Source of the DNA: Christensenella sp. UBA1750
Lineage (GTDB): Bacteria > Bacillota > Clostridia > Christensenellales > UBA1750
Assembly (NCBI GenBank): GCA_002315655.1
Contig: DCHO01000044.1
Coordinates: 1-64,000, forward strand
Reading direction: 5' to 3'
Length of the DNA: 64,000 nucleotides
Shown here: positions 48,324 through 57,625 of the stretch, one piece after another
Numbering within the stretch: the first letter of the stretch is position 1
Layout of the letters: every line of letters starts with the position of its first letter
The notes under the pieces: model-generated
Told to the model about the DNA's origin: nothing
The model's input: only the letters and a program-made list of their open reading frames with translations
Database searches by the model: none
Translations under genes and position numbers: made by a program

Positions 48324-48671
48324 ATGAACGAAATCATTCGCGCCATCGAAATGGAGCAGCTCCGTACCGACATCCCCAAGTTCGCCATCGGCGACACGGT
48401 TCGTGTGCAGGTTAAGGTTGTTGAAGGCAACCGCAAGCGTCTGCAGGCCTTTGAAGGCACTGTCATCGCCCGTCGTAACGGCTCCTGCCGTGAGACCTTC
48501 ACCGTCCGCCGCGTTTCTTACGGCGTCGGCGTCGAGCGCACGTTCCCCATCCACAGCCCCAACGTGGACTCCATCACCGTGATTCGTCGCGGTAAGGTTC
48601 GCCGCGCCAAGCTGTACTATCTGCGTGACCGCGTCGGCAAGGCCGCCAAGGTCAAGGACATCCAGAAGTAA
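48324..48671 (+). CDS. rplS: Ribosomal protein bL19
   Basis: The 115-aa large-subunit protein has FAIGDTVRVQVKVVEGNRKR near the start and VERTFPIHSPNVDSITVIRR in the second half, both typical of L19. AAGGAG precedes the ATG. Own promoter and terminator make it monocistronic here, unlike the usual co-transcription with trmD, because the toxin locus lies between. Confidence 0.97.
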   Translation: MNEIIRAIEMEQLRTDIPKFAIGDTVRVQVKVVEGNRKRLQAFEGTVIARRNGSCRETFTVRRVSYGVGVERTFPIHSPNVDSITVIRRGKVRRAKLYYLRDRVGKAAKVKDIQK

Positions 48672-48683
48672 TTTCGGGGATAC

Positions 48684-48724
48684 AAAGACCGCATTCCGAT
48701 GGCTTATCGGAGTGCGGTCTTTTC
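48684..48724 (+). terminator. Rho-independent terminator of rplS
   Basis: AAAGACCGCATTCCGAT and ATCGGAGTGCGGTCTTT pair over about 17 bp with one wobble, then T. Confidence 0.93.
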
Positions 48725-48756
48725 AATTCCATTATCTGACAAGGTGTGAAAATATC

Positions 48757-48785
48757 TTGAAAACGGCGCATATTCATGATAATAT
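48757..48785 (+). promoter_or_regulatory. Promoter of the Rpn-family gene
   Basis: TTGAAA (48757-48762), 17-base spacer, TAATAT (48780-48785). Confidence 0.5.
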
Positions 48786-48816
48786 AGAGATAAAATAAGA
48801 TGCGGAGGCGGGGAAT

Positions 48817-49683
48817 TTGGGCGCAGTGAGAACAAAAAGGAACACCAAGGATACCGTGTTTTCCAGCCTGTTTGGCAGACCGGAATACCAACTGCAGCTC
48901 TATCAGACGCTGCACCCGGAGGACACCGCCGTAGATGTGTCCATGCTCACCGATGTGACCATCCGCAATGTGCTGACGGACAACATCTACAATGATCTGG
49001 GCTTCATGGTGCGCAACCGGCTGATGATCCTTGTGGAAGCGCAGAGCACATGGTCGGAAAACATCATTATCCGGGCGTTTATGTATCTGGCGCAGAGCTA
49101 CCATGAGCTGTTCGAGAGCCGGATGGAGAGTTTATACACTACAAGAAAGATTGAACTGCCGGAGCCGGAGTTGTATGTGATCTACACGGGCGAACGCAGG
49201 GAGAAGCCGGATAGCATCACCCTGTCAGGCAGCTTCTTCGGCGGGAAAAAGACCGCGTTGGAAGTCACGGTGAAGGTGCTCTACGGAGAGGACAGGCAGA
49301 GCATCATCGGGCAGTATATTCGTTTCAGCAAGGTGTTTGACGAGCAGACCAAGGCTTTCGGTCTGACAGAGGAAGCCATCAGGAGAACGCTTGCCATTTG
49401 TAGAGATGAAAACGTATTGTCCGCGTATCTCAAGGAGCACGAAAAGGAGGCCGTTACCATTATGATGACATTGTTTGACGAGGAATATATACAGAAAGCC
49501 TATGGTGCGGAAAAGTTCGCAGAAGGGGAAGCTAAAGGAGAAGCAAGAGGGGAAGCCAAAGGAGGAAATACACGGGACAGACTTCATGTGCGAAACCTGC
49601 GTGCAAAGCATTACTTGGATGAACAGATTGCCGATATTCTTGACATGAGCCTTGATGAAGTGAAAGCGATTCCGAAGGATTGA
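48817..49683 (+). CDS. Rpn-family PD-(D/E)XK nuclease / transposase-like protein
   Basis: A 288-aa protein of the recombination-promoting nuclease family (PDDEXK, formerly 'putative transposase'). TKDTVFSSLFGRPEYQLQLY is the family start, and DLGFMVRNRLMILVEAQSTW carries the nuclease D...ExQ pattern. A run of EGEAKGEARGEAKGG repeats near the C-terminus is also typical. The start is TTG with GGAGG eight bases before. It stands alone between rplS and a GH2 gene with its own promoter and terminator. No flanking terminal repeats are seen, so it is not an intact mobile element here. Confidence 0.82.
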   Translation: MGAVRTKRNTKDTVFSSLFGRPEYQLQLYQTLHPEDTAVDVSMLTDVTIRNVLTDNIYNDLGFMVRNRLMILVEAQSTWSENIIIRAFMYLAQSYHELFESRMESLYTTRKIELPEPELYVIYTGERREKPDSITLSGSFFGGKKTALEVTVKVLYGEDRQSIIGQYIRFSKVFDEQTKAFGLTEEAIRRTLAICRDENVLSAYLKEHEKEAVTIMMTLFDEEYIQKAYGAEKFAEGEAKGEARGEAKGGNTRDRLHVRNLRAKHYLDEQIADILDMSLDEVKAIPKD

Positions 49684-49698
49684 CAATGAATCAAAATT

Positions 49699-49739
49699 GC
49701 CCGGCAGAACGCGAAAAAAGTACGTTCTGCCGGGCTTTT
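49699..49739. terminator. Bidirectional terminator
   Basis: GCCCGGCAGAACG (49699-49711) and CGTTCTGCCGGGC (49723-49735) form a perfect 13-bp stem, then TTTT. It serves the Rpn gene and the convergent GH2 gene. Confidence 0.93.
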
Positions 49740-49751
49740 CTATGCGAAGGG

Positions 49752-51413
49752 TCAGATTTCGTGATAGATTTTTTTCACCGTGAGGTAAGCCAGCTTCGGT
49801 CTGCGGTAGAGGTCAACGATGCCTTTGTTGTTCTGGGCTTTGGGGCGGCGCAGGGCGAACTCGTCCGCGACCTTCACATCGGCAAACTGCCACAGGTACG
49901 CGCCGGAAAGCCGCGGCATGGCGTGGATTGCGGTGAGCTGTTCTTCTAAGATTTCCGCCTGTCGTTCCTCGCTCCACTTAGGCTTGGCAAAGGGATCGTG
50001 GTAGCCGTAAATGCCGCCCGCGCCGATCTCGGTGATGAGGATGGGCTTGGTTTTCGCACCGTGCTCCTCCATCCACGCAACGAGCTTTTCCGTGTAGTGC
50101 CTGACCGAATCGTCCTCGTACCAGCGGGGATAGATGTTGTAGGACACCACTTCCACAAGATCCAAGCAGATGTCGGTGAACTTGCGGCAGGAGGCAAAGG
50201 AGATGGGGCGGGTGGGGTCAAGGGCGCGGAGCTGGGCGATCTGCTCGGCGTAGACCGTGCGCCCGTACTCCGTGTCGCTTTCGCACTCATTGAGCAAGCC
50301 CCAGATGTAAATGCCGGGGTGGTTGCAATGCTGGTGCACCATTTCTTCGTTGCATACGCGGCACTGCTCCCGAAAAAGGTCGGTGCGGAACACCTCGGAG
50401 GGGAGCTGTCGGGCGTGGTTTTCTTCCCAAACCAGCAGCCCCAATGCGTCGCAGAGGTCGAGAAAGCGCGGGTCGTTGGGGTAGTGGCAGGTGCGCAATG
50501 AGTTTGCACCGGTGTCCAAGATGAGCTGCAGATCGTCCATCATGGCATCCACCGACAGCGACATTCCGAACTGCCCGTGATCCTCATGGCGGTTGAAGCC
50601 CTTGATGCGGACTTCCTTCCCGTTCAGCAGGATGCGCTCGCCCTCGATTTTCACCGTGCGGAAGCCCACGCGGTCGATCAAATCATCCGTGAACTGTCCG
50701 TTTACGGAAAGGGTTGCGGTGAGGTCATACAGATGTGCGTCCAGCACATCCCATGGAACGACATTCCGAACGGCAAGGTCGAGCTTTATTTCCGCGCTTT
50801 CCCCGGCGGAAAGGGCGGGAACGGCAGCTTTTTCGGTGCCGCCCGCAACGGACAGCAGCACATCCGCGTTTTCAATGGAAGAAAGTGCCCGGAGGAAAAC
50901 GGAAACATGGGCAAGATACTTTCCCTTGCCTGTTTCCTCGCAGGAGAAGGCCATGCGGTCAATGTAGGCTTCTTCCACTTTATGAAGCTCTACAGGGCGG
51001 TTGATTCCGCCGTAGGTGGTGTAATCGTTGGGAACGTGCAGGGCGGATTTCTCAGAAAAGCGGTTGTCGGCCACAACGGTCAGGGTGTGGCTGCCCGCCG
51101 TGACATTTTCCGCCAGAACTTGGAAGGCGGTGAAGGCGTTGTAGTGGTGCCCTAAGAATTGCCCGTCCAGATATACATCCGCCGTGTGGCTCACGCCGCC
51201 GAATTTGAGCAGATAGGTGCCGGGTTCGGCAATTTCGACACTGCGCTTATAGGTGCAGACCCCGCGAAAGGAAGTAAGGTCGGGGATGCGCTCCCAGACG
51301 GAGGGAACGAAAACGGGATAGCTTTTGCCCGAGCCGTTGTCGGGGGTCAGATTCCACAGCCCGTCCAGACTTTTGACGATTCTTACTTTATGTTCATCAA
51401 AGATTCTCTGCAT
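49752..51413 (-). CDS. GH2 glycoside hydrolase (beta-glucuronidase-like)
   Basis: A 553-aa protein with the three GH2 parts: sugar-binding jelly roll (to ~residue 165, VPSVWERIPDLTSFRGVC), Ig-like sandwich (~170-265) and TIM barrel (FNRHEDHGQFGMSL onward). Acid/base E376 lies in WGLLNECESD and nucleophile E462 in ILITEIGAGG. The order and the NRHEDH motif resemble beta-glucuronidases, so release of glucuronic acid is likely, but beta-galactosidase-like use cannot be excluded. No signal peptide. The start at 51413 has AGGAG eight bases before; a longer frame upstream lacks a good site. Confidence 0.85.
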   Translation of the reverse strand: MQRIFDEHKVRIVKSLDGLWNLTPDNGSGKSYPVFVPSVWERIPDLTSFRGVCTYKRSVEIAEPGTYLLKFGGVSHTADVYLDGQFLGHHYNAFTAFQVLAENVTAGSHTLTVVADNRFSEKSALHVPNDYTTYGGINRPVELHKVEEAYIDRMAFSCEETGKGKYLAHVSVFLRALSSIENADVLLSVAGGTEKAAVPALSAGESAEIKLDLAVRNVVPWDVLDAHLYDLTATLSVNGQFTDDLIDRVGFRTVKIEGERILLNGKEVRIKGFNRHEDHGQFGMSLSVDAMMDDLQLILDTGANSLRTCHYPNDPRFLDLCDALGLLVWEENHARQLPSEVFRTDLFREQCRVCNEEMVHQHCNHPGIYIWGLLNECESDTEYGRTVYAEQIAQLRALDPTRPISFASCRKFTDICLDLVEVVSYNIYPRWYEDDSVRHYTEKLVAWMEEHGAKTKPILITEIGAGGIYGYHDPFAKPKWSEERQAEILEEQLTAIHAMPRLSGAYLWQFADVKVADEFALRRPKAQNNKGIVDLYRRPKLAYLTVKKIYHEI

Positions 51414-51579
51414 GAGTGCGCTCCTAAAAAATGAATTTGTTACTGAATAATTCTTCGCAAGGGTCAAAAACCCCTGCAAAGTTGTGAACAATTCGTGTTT
51501 TCAGCATTTTCGGGGTGTACGCAAGCGTCAATCCGTGGTATGATAACATAGATAAAGTCTATGATGGAGGAAAAGTCTT

Positions 51580-52437
51580 TTGAATATACAATGGTACCCC
51601 GGGCATATGGCCAAGGCCAAGCGGATGCTGCAGGAGAGCGTGCAATTAACCGATGTCATCATTGAGATGGTGGACGCCCGCGCCCCGCTTTCCACCCGAA
51701 ACCCGGATTTTGATTCCCTCTTTGCGGGCAAGCCCCGGGTCATCGTGCTGAACAAGGCCGATCTGGCCGACCCTGCCTTAACGAAACAGTGGATTTCCTA
51801 TTACCGCTCCTTAGGCTGGGATGCCATCTCCTTTTCCGCCAACGCCGGAAAGGGCGTGAAGGAGGCCGTTTCTTTGGTGGAACGCGCCACCAAGCCCGCC
51901 GTGGATAAGATGAAGTCAAAGGGCGTGCACAAGACCGTCCGTGCCATGATCGTGGGCATCCCCAATGTGGGCAAGTCCACCTTCATCAACCGGCTGCGGG
52001 GCGTTACAGTGGCAAAGGCGGGAGACAAGCCCGGCGTGACCCGCGGCAAGCAGTGGATCATCGTAAACCCCTATTTGGAATTTTTGGACACCCCCGGAAT
52101 GCTCTGGCCGAAGATCGAAGACCAGACCTCGGGTTTATACTTAGCCTTTATCGGCTCGGTGCGGGATGAAGCCATCGGCGCGGAGGCGTTGTCTATGCAC
52201 CTGCTGGAATACCTCAGGGACAATTTCCCTGCCGCCATCGAAACGCGGCTCAAATTCACACCGGAAAAGGAATGCAGCGGCGAGGAATTGCTGAATCTGG
52301 CGTGCCGCAAGCGCGGCTGGCTGCTCTCCGGCGGACGGTTTGACACCGAGCGCGGCGCGGCGTTGGTGCTGGACGAATTCAGATCAGGAAAAATGGGAAA
52401 AATCACCTTGCAGCGTCCCCCGCTGCCGGAGGAATAG
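51580..52437 (+). CDS. rbgA: Ribosome biogenesis GTPase RbgA (YlqF)
   Basis: A 285-aa circularly permuted GTPase needed for late 50S assembly. NIQWYPGHMAKAKRML at the start is diagnostic; G4 NKADL (near 56) precedes G1 GIPNVGKSTF (near 127), the permuted order, and LDTPGMLWPK is G3. The start codon is TTG with GGAGG eight bases upstream. TATGAT at about 51539 may be its -10 box, without a clear -35. rnhB follows after two bases. Confidence 0.95.
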   Translation: MNIQWYPGHMAKAKRMLQESVQLTDVIIEMVDARAPLSTRNPDFDSLFAGKPRVIVLNKADLADPALTKQWISYYRSLGWDAISFSANAGKGVKEAVSLVERATKPAVDKMKSKGVHKTVRAMIVGIPNVGKSTFINRLRGVTVAKAGDKPGVTRGKQWIIVNPYLEFLDTPGMLWPKIEDQTSGLYLAFIGSVRDEAIGAEALSMHLLEYLRDNFPAAIETRLKFTPEKECSGEELLNLACRKRGWLLSGGRFDTERGAALVLDEFRSGKMGKITLQRPPLPEE

Positions 52438-52439
52438 AC

Positions 52440-53066
52440 ATGGGTAGAGAAACCAAGGAAGAACGCCTTTCCCGCATGACGGAATACGAACGCCCGATAT
52501 GGGAAAGCGGACACACCGTCGGCGGCGTGGACGAGGCGGGCAGAGGGCCACTGGCGGGGCCGGTGGTGGCGGCGTGCGTGGTCATGCCGGATCACGACTT
52601 TCTGCCGGACATCAACGACAGCAAGAAGGTCAGCGAGAAAAAGCGCGAGGAATTATATCCGCTTATATTGGAGCGGGCGATTTCCTACGGCGTGGGCATC
52701 GCCACGGTGCAGGAGATCGAGGAATTGAACATCAAAAACGCCGCACGGCTGGCCATGAAACGCGCCATCGAGCAGGCGAACCCGGAGCGCATTTTCGTGG
52801 ATGCGGAGCGGAATCTCGATGTGGAAATGCCGCAGGAGGCCATCATTCACGGCGACGCAGTGAGCTATTCCATCGCGGCGGCCTCCATCATCGCAAAAGT
52901 GACCCGTGACCGCATGATGCTGGAACTGGATAAGCAGTACCCGCAGTACGGCTTTGCCAAGCACAAGGGTTACGGCACGGCGGAGCACTACGCGGCCTTG
53001 CGGGAGTTCGGGGCGACCAAGGAGCACCGCAAGCTGTTCATCCGCTCGGCCTTTGAGGACAAATAA
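52440..53066 (+). CDS. rnhB: Ribonuclease HII
   Basis: The 208-aa nuclease removes RNA from RNA-DNA hybrids. VGGVDEAGRGPLAGPVVAAC has the DE-G-R-GP catalytic start, INDSKKVSEKKREEL and HGDAVSYSIAAASIIAKVTRD the other acidic residues. An N-terminal ~25-residue extension precedes it. Next to rbgA as in Bacillus. Confidence 0.95.
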   Translation: MGRETKEERLSRMTEYERPIWESGHTVGGVDEAGRGPLAGPVVAACVVMPDHDFLPDINDSKKVSEKKREELYPLILERAISYGVGIATVQEIEELNIKNAARLAMKRAIEQANPERIFVDAERNLDVEMPQEAIIHGDAVSYSIAAASIIAKVTRDRMMLELDKQYPQYGFAKHKGYGTAEHYAALREFGATKEHRKLFIRSAFEDK

Positions 53067-53435
53067 ATGATCGGAAACAAGAAGGGCAACATCGGCGAGG
53101 AGACCGCCGCAAAATACCTGATGAGCAAGGGCTACACCCATCTGCAATCGAATCTGAAGGTAGGCCATGACGAGATCGACCTGCTGATGCAGGACGGGCG
53201 CACTTACGTTTTCGTGGAGGTCAAACTGCGGGCGGCAGGAGGCGGCGCGGCGGCGGTGGACAAGCGCAAGCAGGCGCGAATCTCCAAGGCGGCTATTACC
53301 TTCCTCTATGAAAACGGCTTGCTTGAACAGCCCGCACGGTTTGACGTGGTGGAGATCGCCTTCAAGGATGTGGGCATGGACATCACCCATTACGAAAACG
53401 CTTTCCCCGTGATCCGGGGCAGGTTCTTCTTTTGA
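53067..53435 (+). CDS. YraN/UPF0102 family nuclease-like protein
   Basis: A 122-aa restriction-endonuclease-like fold protein: GNIGEETAAKYLMSKGY, then DEIDLLMQDGRTYVFVEVKLR with the PD-(D/E)XK-type E...EVK. It begins directly after the rnhB stop. Function is unproven, although DNA processing has been suggested from the fold. Here the usual KxR after EVK is KLR. Confidence 0.88.
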   Translation: MIGNKKGNIGEETAAKYLMSKGYTHLQSNLKVGHDEIDLLMQDGRTYVFVEVKLRAAGGGAAAVDKRKQARISKAAITFLYENGLLEQPARFDVVEIAFKDVGMDITHYENAFPVIRGRFFF

Positions 53436-53449
53436 TAAACGGAGAGGTT

Positions 53450-56400
53450 ATGAAGAAAAAACTATTGGTTCTGCTTCTGACAGTGCTGCTCACACTGTCC
53501 TGTGTGCCGGTGCTTGCCGACACAGGTGAAAATCTCATCCAAAACGGGGATTTCTCGGAGCTCAACGAAAGCGGTCTGCCGATTGGCTGGACGTATGACG
53601 CATGGGAGACGGATGAGAGCGTTTCGACCTTCTGGACGGAGGATAAGGACGAGGACTACTGCGTCCGGCTGGAAAACTTCGATTACAATGATGCGCGGCT
53701 GATTCAGGAAGTGAAGGTGAAGGGCAACACGCTCTACCACATTTCCGCAAAGGTGAAGGCGCAGGGCTGCGACCCGGAGGCCGTTGCCGCGAATTTATCG
53801 GTGCTTGATACCTTCGTCATTTCCGGCGACTGGGTGGACACGGACGGACAGTGGGAGACCGTTGACCTCTACGGCAAGACCACGCTTTTGCAGGGCACAA
53901 TCACCGTTGCGCTGCGGCTGGGCTATTACGGGGACGAAAACTTAGGTTCAGCATGGTTTGACGATGTGGTAGTGGAGCAGGTGGATGCCGCTCCCGCTGG
54001 GTATGAGATCAACACCTTCAAGGTGGAAAAGGCACAGGCCGACACTTCCACCGAGGACGGCGAGGGCGCGGACTGGATTCCCACACAGATTTTCCTCTCC
54101 TGCCTGTTTGTGCTGGTGATGATCTATCTGCTGCTGCGGGCAAGGGACGTAAAGGCCGACAATAAAACCATCGAAATCGCCCTTGTTTGGGTGCTGGCGG
54201 CGGCGTTTGTTCTGCGGCTCATTCTGGCTGTCAAAAATCCCGGGTATTCTGTGGACATCGGGTGCTTTACGGGCTGGGGACAGATGGTGATGCAGTACGG
54301 CTGTGCGGATTTCTACGAGCAGGGCTTTTGCGACTATCCGCCGGGCTATCTCTATGTGCTGGCGGGGCAGGCGTGGCTTTCCGATCTGCTGAATATCCCC
54401 ACGGGCAGCGGCGCCTATGGGCTGCTGATTAAGACCGTTCCCATGCTCTGCGACCTTGGCACGGCGTATCTGCTCTATGCCATTGCAAAGAAGCTGGACA
54501 GGCCGGTTTACGGCTTTATTGCCGCGGCGGCCTATGCCTTTGCGCCCGCGGTGCTCATGGACAGTGCCATGTGGGGGCAGATGGACAGCGTGCTTGTGCT
54601 GCTCATGCTGCTGGTGATTCAGGCGTTCCTGGACAAAAAGACATTGAAGGCCGCGATTCTCTACGGCATTGCCGTGACCGTGAAGCCTCAGGCACTCATG
54701 CTGGGCACCGTCATGCTCTGCGGCTATGTGCTGGAAATCATCGAAGACCCGAAGCAGGGAATGAAGAAGCTGCTGGCGGGCGTCGGCGTGTGCATCGCGG
54801 TGATGGCGGTCATCTGTGTGCCGTTCCTTGTGCATCAGCCCGTCACTTATATCCTTGAAAAATACATTTCCACCGTGACCTCCTACCCCTATGCCACGGT
54901 CAATGCCATGAACCTTTTCTACCTGCTGGGCGGCAACTGGGCTTCGCAGGAGAACGTGATTTTAGGGCTGTCCTTTGCAAATTGGGGCACCGTCGGCATG
55001 GCGTTAAGTGTTATTATCGGCTGTGTGCTGTGCTTTGTTTCCCGCGAAAAGCGTGCCATTCCGCTGACAAGTGCGCTGACGCTTGCGGGGGTGTTCTTCT
55101 TAGGCTGCCGGATGCACGAACGGTATATGTTCCCCATCCTCATGCTGCTGCTCCTTGCCGCCATTCTCTATCACGATAAGCGGCTGTGGGCGATCTTCGG
55201 GGGCTATTCCGTCACCAACGCGGTCAATATCTATGTGGTGCTGCAAAACGAGCATATTTTGGATGCGAACCGCTGGGTCGGCGTTGCCGTGGGGCTTCTC
55301 AATCTGCTGCTGCTCCTGTTCCTCCTGGAAACCGCCATCGAATTGTGCTTGAGAAAGGAAGCCGTGCTGCTGGGCGATAAGCACACAAAACCCCTGCGGC
55401 GGCAAATTTTACACGCAAAGCTGCCGGATGCCTTTTCCGCAGGAGACCGCCGCGCCTTCCGTATGACGAAGATAGATTGGATTCTCATGGCGGCACTGAC
55501 GGTCGTGTATGCCGTGTTTGCGTTCTTCATGCTGGGCGAGACCACTGCACCGCAGACCTATTGGGAAGGAAATGCGGGGGATGAAGTCGTTTTCGATTTA
55601 GGCACGGAAAAGGGAATCGAGCGGTTCCAGTATTACGGAGAGATCGCCTACGGTGATTTTGCCGTGAGCTTCTCTACTGACGGCGAAACCTACACCGACG
55701 AATACGCCGAAACCATGAGCATTTACGATATGTTCAAGTGGGAGGGCGAGGACTATGTGGGCGTGACAGCGCGTTACGCCAAGGTCTCCGTTACCTCCGG
55801 CACGGTGCGGCTGATGGAGGTGGCCTTCCGGGACGACAGGGACAACCTTCTGCCCATCGAGGAATGTTCCGCTTCAGAGGTCTGTGACGAGCAGACCATC
55901 GTGCCGGTTGAAAGCAGCTACCTAAATTCCATGTACTTTGACGAGAGCTACCATGGCAGAACCGCCTATGAGCAGATGCACAACATGGAGTGGTATGAAA
56001 ACACCCATCCGCCGCTCGGGAAGATGCTCATGTCGTGGTCTATCGCCATCTTCGGCATGACGGCCTTTGCCTGGCGCTTTGCGGGCACGCTGGCAGGCGT
56101 TCTCATGGTGCCGGTGATGTATCTTCTGTGCAAGCTGCTGTTCAGAAAGGAATGGATCGCCTTCTTGGGCGCATTCCTGCTGACCTTCGACTTTATGCAC
56201 TTGTCGCAGACCCGTCTGGCGACCATCGACAGCTATCCCGTGCTGTTCATTTTGCTGGAATTTTATTTCATGCTGCGTTACGCCTACCACAGCTTCTATC
56301 ACGAAAAGCTCTGGAAAACCTTTGTGCCGCTTTTCTTCTCCGGCATCTTCATGGGGCTTGGCATGGCGGCCAAGTGGATCGGCATTTACGCGGGCTTCGG

Positions 56401-57193
56401 GCTGGCAGTGCTGTTCTTCTGCATCCTGTCGCAGCGTGTTTCGGAATATGTCCGGGCGAGAAAAGCCATCAAAAGCGAAACGCTTTCCAATGAAAAGCAA
56501 GCGCAGCTGGAAAGCATCGTGAAGGGCTTCCCGAAAAAACTCACATTCACCCTGCTTGCCTGTGTTGCGTTCTTTATCGTCATTCCCCTTTGCATCTATG
56601 TGGGGTCGTATTATCAGTTCCTGCGCATTGACGCGCCGAACCACGGACTTAGGGAAGTCTGGAACTACCAGACCCACATGCTCAACTACCACAAGGGCGT
56701 GTTTTCCAGCCATCCCTTCGCTTCTTCCTGGTACGAATGGCCGCTGGACATCCGCAACATCTGGTACTATGACGGCGATGTCGGGGAAGGTATGGTCTCC
56801 ACCATCACCTCCATGGGCAACCCGCTCATCTGGTGGCTGGGGCTTGCGGCGTTCCTTTGGGTGCTTGTGCGCTTCCTGCGCGGCTACGGCAGACAGGACA
56901 AGCGGTACGTCTTCCTGCTCATCGGCTTTGCCACGAACTACCTGCCGTGGGTGCTGGTGCCCCGTATCACCTTTGTCTACCACTATTTCGCCTCCGTACC
57001 CTTCCTCATCCTGTGCATCTGCATGGCGGCGGAGGACTGCTACGACAAAAAGTGGTGGAAGCCGGTTTGCATCGGCTTCATGGCACTTGTGTTTGTGCTG
57101 TTTGTGCTGTATTACCCGGTGCTGACCGGCCTTGCCGTGCCCGAAAATTACGCCAAGCTGTTGGAGCTGATGCCCGCTTGGACATTTGTGTGA
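53450..57193 (+). CDS. Giant double GT-C glycosyltransferase with N-terminal binding module
   Basis: A 1247-aa membrane protein. Residues 1-23 are a signal peptide. Residues ~24-175 (ENLIQNGDFSE... QGTITVALRLGYYGDEN, SAWFDDVVVE) look like a CBM4/9-type carbohydrate-binding jelly roll. A first polytopic unit (~203-640) has the acidic loop YSVDIGCFTGWGQ and AMWGQMDSVLVLL of GT-C enzymes. After a ~100-residue extracytoplasmic beta module (~690-820), a second unit (~829-1247) has the PMT/GT39 marks YFDESYHG with D831-E832 and HPPLGK at 853-858. PMT enzymes move sugars from polyprenyl phosphate. GtrA follows four bases on, which fits a polyprenyl-sugar route. A protein or cell-wall polymer glycosylation role is inferred. 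Confidence 0.82.
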   Translation: MKKKLLVLLLTVLLTLSCVPVLADTGENLIQNGDFSELNESGLPIGWTYDAWETDESVSTFWTEDKDEDYCVRLENFDYNDARLIQEVKVKGNTLYHISAKVKAQGCDPEAVAANLSVLDTFVISGDWVDTDGQWETVDLYGKTTLLQGTITVALRLGYYGDENLGSAWFDDVVVEQVDAAPAGYEINTFKVEKAQADTSTEDGEGADWIPTQIFLSCLFVLVMIYLLLRARDVKADNKTIEIALVWVLAAAFVLRLILAVKNPGYSVDIGCFTGWGQMVMQYGCADFYEQGFCDYPPGYLYVLAGQAWLSDLLNIPTGSGAYGLLIKTVPMLCDLGTAYLLYAIAKKLDRPVYGFIAAAAYAFAPAVLMDSAMWGQMDSVLVLLMLLVIQAFLDKKTLKAAILYGIAVTVKPQALMLGTVMLCGYVLEIIEDPKQGMKKLLAGVGVCIAVMAVICVPFLVHQPVTYILEKYISTVTSYPYATVNAMNLFYLLGGNWASQENVILGLSFANWGTVGMALSVIIGCVLCFVSREKRAIPLTSALTLAGVFFLGCRMHERYMFPILMLLLLAAILYHDKRLWAIFGGYSVTNAVNIYVVLQNEHILDANRWVGVAVGLLNLLLLLFLLETAIELCLRKEAVLLGDKHTKPLRRQILHAKLPDAFSAGDRRAFRMTKIDWILMAALTVVYAVFAFFMLGETTAPQTYWEGNAGDEVVFDLGTEKGIERFQYYGEIAYGDFAVSFSTDGETYTDEYAETMSIYDMFKWEGEDYVGVTARYAKVSVTSGTVRLMEVAFRDDRDNLLPIEECSASEVCDEQTIVPVESSYLNSMYFDESYHGRTAYEQMHNMEWYENTHPPLGKMLMSWSIAIFGMTAFAWRFAGTLAGVLMVPVMYLLCKLLFRKEWIAFLGAFLLTFDFMHLSQTRLATIDSYPVLFILLEFYFMLRYAYHSFYHEKLWKTFVPLFFSGIFMGLGMAAKWIGIYAGFGLAVLFFCILSQRVSEYVRARKAIKSETLSNEKQAQLESIVKGFPKKLTFTLLACVAFFIVIPLCIYVGSYYQFLRIDAPNHGLREVWNYQTHMLNYHKGVFSSHPFASSWYEWPLDIRNIWYYDGDVGEGMVSTITSMGNPLIWWLGLAAFLWVLVRFLRGYGRQDKRYVFLLIGFATNYLPWVLVPRITFVYHYFASVPFLILCICMAAEDCYDKKWWKPVCIGFMALVFVLFVLYYPVLTGLAVPENYAKLLELMPAWTFV

Positions 57194-57196
57194 TGA

Positions 57197-57601
57197 ATGA
57201 TGGAAAAAATTAAAGAGCTATTTCATCAGGCCGTCAAATTCGGTCTGGTCGGGGTCATCAACACCCTGATTGATTACGCGGTCACGAACCTGCTGGTGCT
57301 TCTTCCCTTCTTTGAAAAGTATTACATTGCGGCCAATGTCATCGGTTTTCTCTGCGGCATGGGCAACTCTCTTGTGATGAACAAGAAGTGGACGTTCAAG
57401 CAGAAGGAAAAGATGACGGCAAAGCAGCTTTTCAGCTTTCTTGTTGTGAACCTTATCGCCTTGGGTGTTTCATCTCTTGTGCTGACGTTTACACAGGAAA
57501 ATATGAGCCTGCCTTTCTACATCGGAAAGGCGGTGGCCGCCGCAGCCTCCGTCGGGGTCAACTTTATCGGGAACAAAATACTGGTTTTTCGGGATAAATA
57601 A
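57197..57601 (+). CDS. GtrA-family membrane protein
   Basis: A 134-aa protein with four membrane segments: KFGLVGVINTLIDYAVTNLL at the start is the GtrA signature, and GNSLVMNKKWTF and FIGNKILVFRDK are the conserved post-helix motifs. GtrA proteins are proposed flippases or partners for polyprenyl-linked sugars. It begins four bases after the glycosyltransferase gene; ATG 57200 is an equal start candidate. Likely supplies that enzyme. Confidence 0.9.
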   Translation: MMEKIKELFHQAVKFGLVGVINTLIDYAVTNLLVLLPFFEKYYIAANVIGFLCGMGNSLVMNKKWTFKQKEKMTAKQLFSFLVVNLIALGVSSLVLTFTQENMSLPFYIGKAVAAAASVGVNFIGNKILVFRDK

Positions 57602-57625
57602 CGTGAGTTTTGAGGAGGACAAACC

